A stretch of 9,752 nt of DNA from Roseilinea sp034431495 (lineage in GTDB: Bacteria; Chloroflexota; Anaerolineae; J036; Brachytrichaceae). Shown one piece after another: positions 1-5,873 of the stretch. The stretch lies in assembly GCA_034431495.1 (NCBI GenBank), contig DAOUDB010000295.1, positions 1 to 9,752 of the forward strand, read 5' to 3'. How positions within the stretch are numbered: the first letter of the stretch is position 1; every line of letters starts with the position of its first letter. The notes beneath the pieces are model-generated. The model worked only from the letters and a program-made list of their open reading frames with translations. It was not told the origin of the DNA and searched no databases. The position numbers were made by a program, and so were the translations under genes.

Positions 1-84
1 TCATCGCTCATCGCTCAGCACTCTTCGCTCATCGCTCAGCACTCATCGCTCATCGCTCAGCACTCATCGCTCATCGCTCAGCAC
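1..84. repeat. 21-bp tandem repeat made of heptamers, running into the end of rfbB
   Basis: Four head-to-tail 21-bp copies occupy 1-21, 22-42, 43-63 and 64-84. Each is built from three heptamers, TCATCGC, TCATCGC and TCAGCAC; the only deviation is TCTTCGC at the start of the second copy. The array begins at the window edge, so it may extend further left. The last copy overlaps the 3' end of rfbB: the final codons (Ser-Ala-Glu-Arg, partly) and the TGA stop at 71-73 lie in it. It resembles the short tandem heptamer repeats known from cyanobacteria and other large bacterial genomes. There are no spacers, so it is not a CRISPR array. Confidence 0.93.
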
Positions 85-1093
85 TTCCGTACTGCCGCTT
101 ATAGTACTCCAGGTATTCGCCGCTCTTGAGTTTGCGCCACCACCACTGATTGTTGACGTACCAGCGCACAGTGTCTTCAATGGTCTGGGCGAAGGTATGC
201 TGGCTGCTCCAGCCCAGCGCGCGCAACTTGCTCACATCGAGCGCATAGCGCCGGTCGTGGCCGGGGCGATCTTTCACCGGCTGGATCAGCGCACGCGGCT
301 TGCCCAGCAAGTCGAGAATGGCGTGCGCCATGTCTATGTTGCGCGTTTCGACGCCGCTGCCCACGTTGTAAATCTCGCCGGGCTGCCCTTTCTCGATCAC
401 CAGATCAATCCCGTCGCAGTGATCGAGCACATGCTGATAATCGCGCATTTGCAGACCGTCGCCGTACAGCGGCAGGGGCAGATCATCAATGGCATTAGTG
501 ATGAACAAGGGCACGACCTTCTCCGGGTATTGATAGGGGCCAATGTTGTTGCTGCCGCGTGTGATGGTGACCGGCACGCCAAAAGAACGTCCATAGGCCA
601 GGCACATCAAGTCGCCGCCGGCCTTGCTGGATGAATACGGGCTGCTGGGATGCAACCGATCGTTCTCAGTGCTGCGCAACGGCTCTGCGATATCGCCATA
701 CACTTCGTCGGTGCTGATCTGGTGATAGCGCTCGACGCGAAACTCGCGCGCCGCCTCGAGCAACACATATGTGCCGTACACGTCGGTCATGATGAACGTG
801 CCCGGCTCCATGAGCGAGCGGTCGACATGCGTGTCGGCGGCGAAGTTAACAATGATGGCCGGCGCATGATCGCGCATGGCCTGAAACACTGCCTCGCGGT
901 CGGCGATGTCGGCGCGCACGAAGGCATAGCGCCCCTCAAACTTCTCGGCGACATCTTTCAAGTTGTCCAGATTGCCGGCGTAGGTGAGCTTGTCGAAGAC
1001 AACCACGCGCCAATCCGAATGTTTCTCCAGCGCGTAACGAACGAAGTTGGAGCCGATAAAGCCGGCCCCGCCCGTGATCAGAACGGTTTTCAT
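71..1093 (-). CDS. rfbB: dTDP-glucose 4,6-dehydratase (RfbB/RmlB)
   Basis: Cytoplasmic NAD-dependent enzyme that converts dTDP-glucose to dTDP-4-keto-6-deoxyglucose, the second step towards dTDP-rhamnose and other deoxysugars. The 340-residue product has the usual family length. Visible are the Rossmann motif TGGAGFIG (7-14), the catalytic triplet T128-D129-E130 in STDEVYG, Y153 and K157 of the YxxxK motif, the substrate-binding stretch RGSNNIGPYQYPEK (179-192), RPGHDRRY (276-283) and the typical C-terminus with SGEYLEYYKRQYG. All catalytic residues are present, so it should be active. The ATG at 1093 has no Shine-Dalgarno sequence but has an extended -10 box 9 nt upstream. No rfbA, rfbC or rfbD accompanies it here; they may lie left of the window or elsewhere. 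The C-terminal residues are encoded in a tandem repeat. Confidence 0.97.
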   Translation of the reverse strand: MKTVLITGGAGFIGSNFVRYALEKHSDWRVVVFDKLTYAGNLDNLKDVAEKFEGRYAFVRADIADREAVFQAMRDHAPAIIVNFAADTHVDRSLMEPGTFIMTDVYGTYVLLEAAREFRVERYHQISTDEVYGDIAEPLRSTENDRLHPSSPYSSSKAGGDLMCLAYGRSFGVPVTITRGSNNIGPYQYPEKVVPLFITNAIDDLPLPLYGDGLQMRDYQHVLDHCDGIDLVIEKGQPGEIYNVGSGVETRNIDMAHAILDLLGKPRALIQPVKDRPGHDRRYALDVSKLRALGWSSQHTFAQTIEDTVRWYVNNQWWWRKLKSGEYLEYYKRQYGSAER

Positions 1094-1102
1094 GGCGGGC
1101 GC

Positions 1103-1108
1103 ATTGTA
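1103..1108 (-). promoter_or_regulatory. Extended -10 box (TGaTACAAT) just upstream of rfbB
   Basis: Read on the minus strand, TACAAT matches TATAAT at five of six positions and is preceded by TG plus one base, the extended -10 form. Only 9 nt separate it from the rfbB ATG, so the transcript would start almost at the start codon. No purine-rich ribosome site is present there. I see no good -35 box. Confidence 0.45.
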
Positions 1109-1160
1109 TCAAGTGACGCGCGCTTCAGGCCGGCGGGCATTCAGAGTGTGTAGTCGGGCT

Positions 1161-1204
1161 GGATTCCCGCCTGCGCGGGAATGACGTGTTCCCGCCTGCG
1201 CGCG
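1161..1204. repeat. Palindromic intergenic repeat with a second partial copy
   Basis: ATTCCCGCCTGCGCGGGAAT at 1163-1182 is a perfect 8-bp inverted repeat with a CTGC loop. A second partial copy, TTCCCGCCTGCGCG, follows at 1189-1202. The core, with flanking GG and GACG, matches a widely dispersed extragenic palindrome that I recall from many bacterial genomes (REP- or MITE-like). It lies between rfbB and the preceding minus-strand ORF. No T-run follows on either strand, so I call it a repeat rather than a terminator. Confidence 0.6.
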
Positions 1205-1209
1205 ATAGA

Positions 1210-1449
1210 TCACGGCCTGCGAACGATCGGCACGTAGGCCAGATACCCCGGCGGTGACCAGAAGCCGCCCTGCAGGGCGTAGGTTCCGCCGGTCATCTGC
1301 GATGGGTTTCTGACTTCTACCGTGCGCACCACCGCCACCCGGCGCGCCTGGCTGCCCGGGCTGACGGCAGTGATCCGCAGCGTCGCGTCAACACTGAAAG
1401 GCGCGACGGCCACATCCCAGGCGGCAAGATCTTCCCAGAGCGAGTCCAC
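1210..1449 (-). CDS. Short ORF encoding a secreted-protein C-terminus; start uncertain, possibly a gene remnant
   Basis: I do not recognise a full family. From a GTG at 1449 it encodes 79 residues, ending with GGTYALQGGFWSPPGYLAYVPIVRRP (in pieces: GGTYALQGGFW, then YLAYVPIVRRP). The 'GG.Y.L.GGFW' element followed by a hydrophobic '(Y/F)LP(L/I)V.R' tail is a pattern I associate with extracellular proteins of Chloroflexota. The GTG has no Shine-Dalgarno sequence. The frame stays open upstream through 1599, with no ATG, GTG or TTG, right up to the TAG of the S74 gene at 1600-1602. The 50 or so extra codons include a Cys-rich stretch, CRASCGCDTC. It could be the tail of a broken gene, an extension of the S74 protein after a nonsense mutation or by readthrough, or a true small gene. 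Confidence 0.4.
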   Translation of the reverse strand: MDSLWEDLAAWDVAVAPFSVDATLRITAVSPGSQARRVAVVRTVEVRNPSQMTGGTYALQGGFWSPPGYLAYVPIVRRP

Positions 1450-1599
1450 CGAGGCCGGGCCGACGTACGTAGTTGTGCCGAAATAATCCTCTACGACGCC
1501 GCTGATGCGATAGCCGGCTGAGTTGCCATTCGCATGAGGCGCGGCGATCAGCCCGGCAAGCGTCCCGCAGGTGTCACACCCGCAGGACGCCCGGCATAT

Positions 1600-2976
1600 C
1601 TATTTGCGCTCCAGCGCCGCCAGGCGCGCCTCCAGCGCCGCCAGTTGCGCCTGAAGCGCGGCGTTCTGCGCCTGCAGGGCGGCGATCTGCGCGTCTTTCT
1701 CCTGCGCCGCCTGGCGCAACTCCTGCGTCACCTGATACAGGCCCTGGATGGCGGCCAGCGCCACGCCATCGGCGTCCACCGTCGTGATGTGCGTGTCGTC
1801 CTCGCCCACGCCGAAGGCGGCGTAGAAGTCCTGCGCCATCGGGCCGATGTGGCGAATGCCGGCATCCTGCGTCTTGTAGTTCCACGTCTGAATGGGCAGG
1901 CTGGCCACACGCGAGAGCATGTCGCGGGCGTTCACCGGCGCAACGTTCTCCTTCAGCGCGCGATCGCTGATGGACGACCATGTGCCGCTGCCGGGATTGA
2001 CCCTCACGCCAACCGTCATGCCGGCGTTGGTATACATGGTGATGCCGCCTGCGGCGCGGACGAGGAACTGGTTGGGCGCGGTGGAGGTTAAGTCGGCGTC
2101 CGTCGAATCGGCGAAGAGAAAGACGCCGTCGTGGGCAGCATTTGTATTCTTCGCCCGCTGCCCGGCGACGAAGCTGTAATCGCCGGCGGCATCGTTGATC
2201 CAGCCTCCGCCGATGGTGGCAGCGAAGCCGCTGGCAGTGTTACCGAAGCCCCCGCCGACAGTGGCGAAGTCGCCGCTGGCAGTGTTGGTTTGGCCTCCGC
2301 CGACGGTGGCGGCGTAGCCGCTGGCGGCGTTGGTCCAGCCTCCGCCGACGGTGGCGTAGCGACGGCCATCCGTTGCGCCGGCGTTGTCCCCCGCCCGGTT
2401 GTTGGCTCCACCGCCCACCGTGCCGTAGTCATCAGTGACGCGGTTGGGGAATATGCCGAAGCCCCCGCCGCCGATCGTCGCGCCGACGGTGCCGGTCAGC
2501 ACGCTGTTACTGTGGAAACCGCCGATCAGGTTGGGGCTGGTGGCGTTCTGCCGTGTCCACAGCCCCGGCAGCGCCAGCGCGTGCGGCGCGGGCGTCAGCC
2601 CCTGGCGTGGGCTGAGCGCGGTGTAGCTCCCGCTGCCGGCCGGGCAGCGCACCGCGATCTCCAGCCAGCGCGCCTGCCCGTTGAATGCGCCTGCGCCGAA
2701 GTCGAGGTCGGCAATCGTGAAGTAGCCGGCGCTCACGCCTGTGTTCGTGTAGGTCTGCGTGCTGCCGATCTGCGCCCCGCCGGTGTCGGCGTTCCACAGG
2801 CTGAACTGAAAATCGCATGCGCCGTTGACCGGCGCGCCGCTGTTGGTCAGCCGGCCCTGATACGTGAAGGCCGTGCCGACGCTGACCTGCGCCCGGCTGT
2901 CGCCCAGCGTCCAGGCCAGCGCCAGGCTCAGGCCCAGCGCGGCCGCGAGCGCGCCGCGCATCAGAGTGTGATTCAT
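1600..2976 (-). CDS. Exported protein with YadA-head-like repeats, S74 self-cleaving chaperone domain and coiled coil
   Basis: A 458-residue putative surface fibre or adhesin-like protein. A signal peptide covers about 1-30 (hydrophobic core 9-24, SRAQ at the likely cleavage site). Residues 35-135 match the 'FTYQGRL...DFGAG.F.G..RWLEI.VR' domain that commonly precedes such repeats. Residues 166-270 are glycine-rich YadA-head-type repeats, including four 15-residue units. Residues 337-410 form a peptidase S74 (endosialidase-type chaperone) domain with SDRALKENV, RHIGPMAQDF and TTVDADGVALAAIQ. S337 and K342 have the spacing of the Ser-Lys dyad of phage endosialidases, so self-cleavage before S337 is expected. 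Residues 415-458 are an Ala/Leu/Gln coiled coil, probably trimeric. I chose the ATG at 2976 because AAGGAG lies 8 nt upstream and the signal peptide follows directly; an upstream start at 3081 would bury it. Confidence 0.9.
   Translation of the reverse strand: MNHTLMRGALAAALGLSLALAWTLGDSRAQVSVGTAFTYQGRLTNSGAPVNGACDFQFSLWNADTGGAQIGSTQTYTNTGVSAGYFTIADLDFGAGAFNGQARWLEIAVRCPAGSGSYTALSPRQGLTPAPHALALPGLWTRQNATSPNLIGGFHSNSVLTGTVGATIGGGGFGIFPNRVTDDYGTVGGGANNRAGDNAGATDGRRYATVGGGWTNAASGYAATVGGGQTNTASGDFATVGGGFGNTASGFAATIGGGWINDAAGDYSFVAGQRAKNTNAAHDGVFLFADSTDADLTSTAPNQFLVRAAGGITMYTNAGMTVGVRVNPGSGTWSSISDRALKENVAPVNARDMLSRVASLPIQTWNYKTQDAGIRHIGPMAQDFYAAFGVGEDDTHITTVDADGVALAAIQGLYQVTQELRQAAQEKDAQIAALQAQNAALQAQLAALEARLAALERK
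2173..2352 (-). repeat. Four 45-bp repeats encoding 15-residue YadA-head-like units
   Basis: Residues 209-268 of the S74 protein are four consecutive 15-residue units, TVGGGWTNAASGYAA, TVGGGQTNTASGDFA, TVGGGFGNTASGFAA and TIGGGWINDAAGDYS. The DNA repeats with the same 45-bp period, clearest at the TVGGG codons. More divergent GGG-containing units lie just upstream at residues 166-208. In YadA heads, units of this type stack as turns of a trimeric left-handed beta-roll. Confidence 0.85.
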
Positions 2977-2984
2977 CGCTGTCT

Positions 2985-2990
2985 CTCCTT
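2985..2990 (-). promoter_or_regulatory. Shine-Dalgarno site deciding the start of the S74 protein gene
   Basis: On the minus strand AAGGAG ends 8 nt before the ATG at 2976. Placement at normal spacing and directly ahead of a signal peptide settles the start at 2976 rather than at the in-frame start at 3081. Confidence 0.85.
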
Positions 2991-3222
2991 TTCGCTCCTT
3001 TTGCTTGCTTGAGAATTTGCAATTGCCCAGCCGGCCAGCTCGCTGACGGGCAATTGACACCACACCTGTATGACGAAGCAAAGCCAGCCTGCGGAGGCAA
3101 GCTTCACTTTCTGTTAGCGGGACTATCAGGCTGTGCTGCTATGTCTTCGAGACAAAGGCGGGGACAGCGCAAGCTTCAGCAAAGCGGGGGATTGCAGAGG
3201 GAAACGACGAGGGGACGGCTGC

Positions 3223-3246
3223 CGATTGAAATGATGTTTTCAATCG
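3223..3246. promoter_or_regulatory. Perfect 9-bp AT-rich palindrome, possible operator
   Basis: CGATTGAAA and TTTCAATCG are exact inverted copies separated by TGATGT. The dyad lies between two divergent genes, about 145 bp ahead of the beta-helix start. No T-run follows, which argues against a terminator; a dimeric regulator site is a reasonable guess, not shown. Confidence 0.35.
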
Positions 3247-3376
3247 AGCGCCGGCAAACTGCATGGAGAAGCGCCCATCCACCAACACCACAACTCCGCT
3301 AACTCAGAACGCCAACCCACCTGTTTCAAGCCGAGTATAGCGCAGTGGGAATGCGCCATCTTCCTGCCTGCCGTCG

Positions 3377-3382
3377 TAAGAT
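3377..3382 (+). promoter_or_regulatory. Possible -10 box (TAAGAT) 7 nt before the beta-helix ATG
   Basis: TAAGAT fits the TAnnnT form of a -10 box and ends 7 nt before the ATG at 3390, so the mRNA could begin at the start codon. The region has no well-placed ribosome site (AGGCGG ends one base before the ATG, too close). No -35 box is visible. The placement favours 3390 over the in-frame GTG at 3345 or ATG at 3351. Confidence 0.35.
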
Positions 3383-3389
3383 AGGCGGT

Positions 3390-4706
3390 ATGCCGGAATT
3401 GACCATTCCCGAAGACGGGATGACCATCACGCGCGACACCACGCTCAAGCCGGGCGTGTATTACCTGCCCAACGGCCTGCACGTCACGCGCGACAACGTC
3501 ACACTGGACTGCAACGGCGCGCTCATCGTGGGCGACTCGTTTCGCGGGCGCGGGGTGTCGGTCAACCAGCGCAGCGGGGTGACGATTCGCAATCTGCGCG
3601 TCGAGCGTTTCTATCACGGCATCTGGGTCAACGCCGGCGCGAACATGCGCGTGGAAAACTGCCAGGCGACGCGCACACATGAACTGGCCGGGCCGGATGT
3701 GTTCCTCGACGTGTGGCGCGACCGCAGCCAGGCATACGGGGGCGGCATCTTTCTCAGCGGCGTGATCGACAGCGTTGTGATCAACAATGATGTTCAACAC
3801 CAGCAGAACGGCATCCTGTTGTATGGCTGCAACCGCGTCGAAGTAGTCGGCAACAATGCCTCGTACAACAGCGGCTATGGCATCCTGCTCTATGAATCCT
3901 CGGACAACAGGGTGGAGCACAACACGGCTGACTTCTGTTGCCGCATCTATCACTACCAGGCCGATGGCGAGCGCTATCACAACGGGGCCGACGCCGCCGG
4001 CCTGGTCATCATGTGCAGTTCATCGCGCAACATCATCCGCCACAACCGGCTGCGCAGCAGCGGCGACGGCGTGTTCCTGGGCGGCTTTCACCGCGATCAG
4101 ATCAAAGTGCCGTGCAACGACAACCTGTTCGAGCGCAACGACGGCAGCAACAGCCCCAACATTGCGTTCGAGGCCACGTTCTCACAGCGCAACATCTTCC
4201 GCGAGAACCGGGCTGACAACTGCAACTATGGATTCTGGCTGGGCTATTCCAGCCATACGCTGGTGGAGCGCAACAGCATCCGGGGCAATCGCATCGCCGG
4301 CGTCGCCATCGAACAGGGACATCACAACACCATCAGCGGCAACACATTCGAGCGCAACGGCGCAGGCGCGCAGTTGTGGGCCGCAGCGCAGCCGGCGTTT
4401 GCCGAATGGTTCCCCGAATGCGCAGAGAGCTACGAGACGGCGCTGATCGACAACTCTTTTCACCGGCAAGACATCGGGGTTCACATCTGGTCAGAGCGCG
4501 GTGCGAGCGAGCCGGCTGCGCGCTGCCATCATTTCACCCTGCGCAGCAACACCATCGTGGACAACCGCATCGGCGTGCTGATCGAACGCGCGCGCGACAG
4601 CGTGGCGCAGGGCAACCGGATTGCCGGCAACGTAGAGGCCGGCGTGAAGCTGGTGGGCGCGCGCGATGTGCTGGTGACAGGCAACCAGATGGACGCGCCG
4701 GTGTGA
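3390..4706 (+). CDS. Right-handed parallel beta-helix (NosD/CASH-type) protein
   Basis: A 438-residue protein of unknown specific function. From about residue 35 to the end it consists of repeating turns of about 20-25 residues with the PbH1/NosD pattern: 'N.V.I.NN' and 'G..L..S..N.V..N', for example VTLDCNGALIVG (37-48), GVTIRNLRVERFYHGIWV (63-80), NGILLYGCNRVEVVGNNAS (140-158), GYGILLYESSDNRVEHNTA (162-180) and NRIGVLIERARDSVAQGNRI (392-411). Such helices occur in polysaccharide epimerases, lyases and NosD copper-insertion proteins. Loops at 100-118, 184-202 and 329-350 break the repeats and could form an active site. I see no signal peptide or membrane segment, which is unusual for this fold. 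The start at 3390 was chosen over GTG 3345/ATG 3351 because the product then begins directly with the fold. The neighbourhood of sugar genes hints at a carbohydrate substrate. Confidence 0.85.
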   Translation: MPELTIPEDGMTITRDTTLKPGVYYLPNGLHVTRDNVTLDCNGALIVGDSFRGRGVSVNQRSGVTIRNLRVERFYHGIWVNAGANMRVENCQATRTHELAGPDVFLDVWRDRSQAYGGGIFLSGVIDSVVINNDVQHQQNGILLYGCNRVEVVGNNASYNSGYGILLYESSDNRVEHNTADFCCRIYHYQADGERYHNGADAAGLVIMCSSSRNIIRHNRLRSSGDGVFLGGFHRDQIKVPCNDNLFERNDGSNSPNIAFEATFSQRNIFRENRADNCNYGFWLGYSSHTLVERNSIRGNRIAGVAIEQGHHNTISGNTFERNGAGAQLWAAAQPAFAEWFPECAESYETALIDNSFHRQDIGVHIWSERGASEPAARCHHFTLRSNTIVDNRIGVLIERARDSVAQGNRIAGNVEAGVKLVGARDVLVTGNQMDAPV

Positions 4707-4745
4707 CCCGCGCGTGTTTTGATCCCCTTCGCGGCCCGTGAGCGG

Positions 4746-5843
4746 TCAGGAAAAGCGTGTTTCGCTCAATCCCCTCAATCGCTCGGCGGCCTGCTCGGCG
4801 GTCAGATCGCGCTGCGGCTGGGCCAGCATCTCATAGCCAACCATGAACTTGCGCACAGTGGCCGAACGCAACAGAGGCGGGTAGAAATGCAGGTGCATCT
4901 GCCATTCCTGATGCGGCTCGCCATCGTAGGGAGCCTGATGCACACCCATCGTGTAGGGGAAAGAAACCTCGAATAGGTTGTCGTAGCGCGTAGTGATGCG
5001 CTTGAGCGCGTCGGCCAGGCTGTCGCGTTCATCCGGCGTCAACTCGACAATGCGCCGGACATGGCGGCGCGGCAGGATCATCGTCTCGAACGGCCACACC
5101 GCCCAGTACGGGACCAGGCATGTGACGTGCGCATTTTCAAAGATAACCCGCGCGCCCTCGCGGCGCTCGATATCGAGATAGTCCAGCAACAGAGGAGAGC
5201 GCTCGACAAGCGGGGTCTGAGCAAGACTTGAGGGATGATCGCCATTTAGCCAGGCAAGCTGGGCGCGCTGCTCTTTGGCCGGCTCGGTGGGCAGATGCCG
5301 GCTGGCCCACAATTGCCCGTGCGGATGCGGGTTGCTGCACCCCATGATCTCGCCCTTGTTCTCGAAAAGCTGCACATAGGTGATGTCGTCGCGCGCGCCC
5401 AGTTCCTCGCACTGCGCGATCCACGTATCCACCACCGCGCGAATCTGCGCCGGGGGCAACTGCGCCAGCGTGAGATCGTGGCGCGGTGAAAAGCAGATCA
5501 CCCGGCACACGCCGGACTCGGCAGAGGCACGCAACAACGCGGCAGCAGAGGAAACATGCTGCTGCCCTGCTTCGGTGCTTGCCTGGTCTTGCGCTTGCAG
5601 CAGCGCCGGGAAGTCGTTATCGAACACATAGACGCCGGCGTAGGGCGGGTTGACGGCGCCAACAGCGCGCGTGTTGCCGGGGCACAGGTAGCACGTCGGA
5701 TCATAGGTCGGCGACTGCTCGACGGGGCGCTTCTCGACAGCGCCTAACCAGGGCCGGGTGGCTCGCTGGGGCGAGACCAGAATCCACTCATCGGTCAACG
5801 GGTTATAGCGGCGGTGTGGCTGTGTCAGGCGGGATTGGCTCAT
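4746..5843 (-). CDS. galT: Galactose-1-phosphate uridylyltransferase (GalT)
   Basis: Leloir-pathway cytoplasmic enzyme that exchanges UMP between UDP-glucose and galactose-1-phosphate, giving UDP-galactose and glucose-1-phosphate. The 365-residue length is close to E. coli GalT (348). Zinc ligands C51 and C54 (CYLC), H122 and H173 are visible. The HPHGQ motif at 173-177 contains H175, the histidine that is uridylylated, and N162, S170 and Q177 match E. coli N153, S161 and Q168. E191, H302, H317 and H319 fit the iron site. The end, with MHLHFYPP and RKFMVGYEML, is typical. The ATG at 5843 has GGAG 5 nt upstream, and only 30 bp separate it from the LCP gene, so it is probably the last gene of the four-gene operon. 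No galK or galE is in view. It could also serve salvage or galactosylation of surface glycans. Confidence 0.96.
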   Translation of the reverse strand: MSQSRLTQPHRRYNPLTDEWILVSPQRATRPWLGAVEKRPVEQSPTYDPTCYLCPGNTRAVGAVNPPYAGVYVFDNDFPALLQAQDQASTEAGQQHVSSAAALLRASAESGVCRVICFSPRHDLTLAQLPPAQIRAVVDTWIAQCEELGARDDITYVQLFENKGEIMGCSNPHPHGQLWASRHLPTEPAKEQRAQLAWLNGDHPSSLAQTPLVERSPLLLDYLDIERREGARVIFENAHVTCLVPYWAVWPFETMILPRRHVRRIVELTPDERDSLADALKRITTRYDNLFEVSFPYTMGVHQAPYDGEPHQEWQMHLHFYPPLLRSATVRKFMVGYEMLAQPQRDLTAEQAAERLRGLSETRFS

Positions 5844-5873
5844 GATGCTCCAGATGAAACGAGTGTGGCGCGG

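Larger units (their letters stand above)
2977..3389. other. Divergent intergenic region with three inverted repeats
   Basis: This 413-bp stretch separates the minus-strand S74 gene from the plus-strand beta-helix gene, and I see no convincing gene in it. Next to the S74 start, two near-identical purine boxes (AAAAGGAGCG, AAAAGGAGAG) sit in tandem, giving two ribosome-site-like sequences. Inverted repeats are CAATTGCCC/GGGCAATTG (3020-3028 and 3048-3056, 19-nt spacer), an imperfect AAGCCAGCCT/AGGCAAGCTT hairpin (3081-3104) and CGATTGAAA/TTTCAATCG (3223-3246). GCAAGCTTCA occurs twice, at 3097 and 3169. No clear -35/-10 pair was found for the S74 gene. Lower GC content in parts fits a regulatory region. 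Confidence 0.6.

Noticed and set aside
1..84. CRISPR array
   Set aside because: The 21-bp units are directly abutting with no unique spacers.
1163..1182. Rho-independent terminator
   Set aside because: Good stem but no T-run on either strand; the repeated core suggests a dispersed element instead.
2131..3012. 293-codon open frame on the plus strand opposite the S74 gene
   Set aside because: It lies wholly antisense to a clearly coding gene; its Ala/Gly/Val/Arg-rich product has no family features and is a by-product of high GC.
2977..3081. N-terminal extension of the S74 protein from the in-frame start at 3081
   Set aside because: It would put 35 polar residues ahead of a signal peptide and ignore the well-spaced AAGGAG before the ATG at 2976.
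3240..3980. 246-codon minus-strand frame overlapping the beta-helix gene
   Set aside because: The opposite strand encodes clear PbH1 repeats; this is the complement pattern and has no recognisable domain.
4707..4768. Bidirectional terminator between the convergent beta-helix and galT genes
   Set aside because: Only a 6-bp TGAGCG/CGCTCA pairing with an 18-nt loop, partly inside galT, and no T-run.
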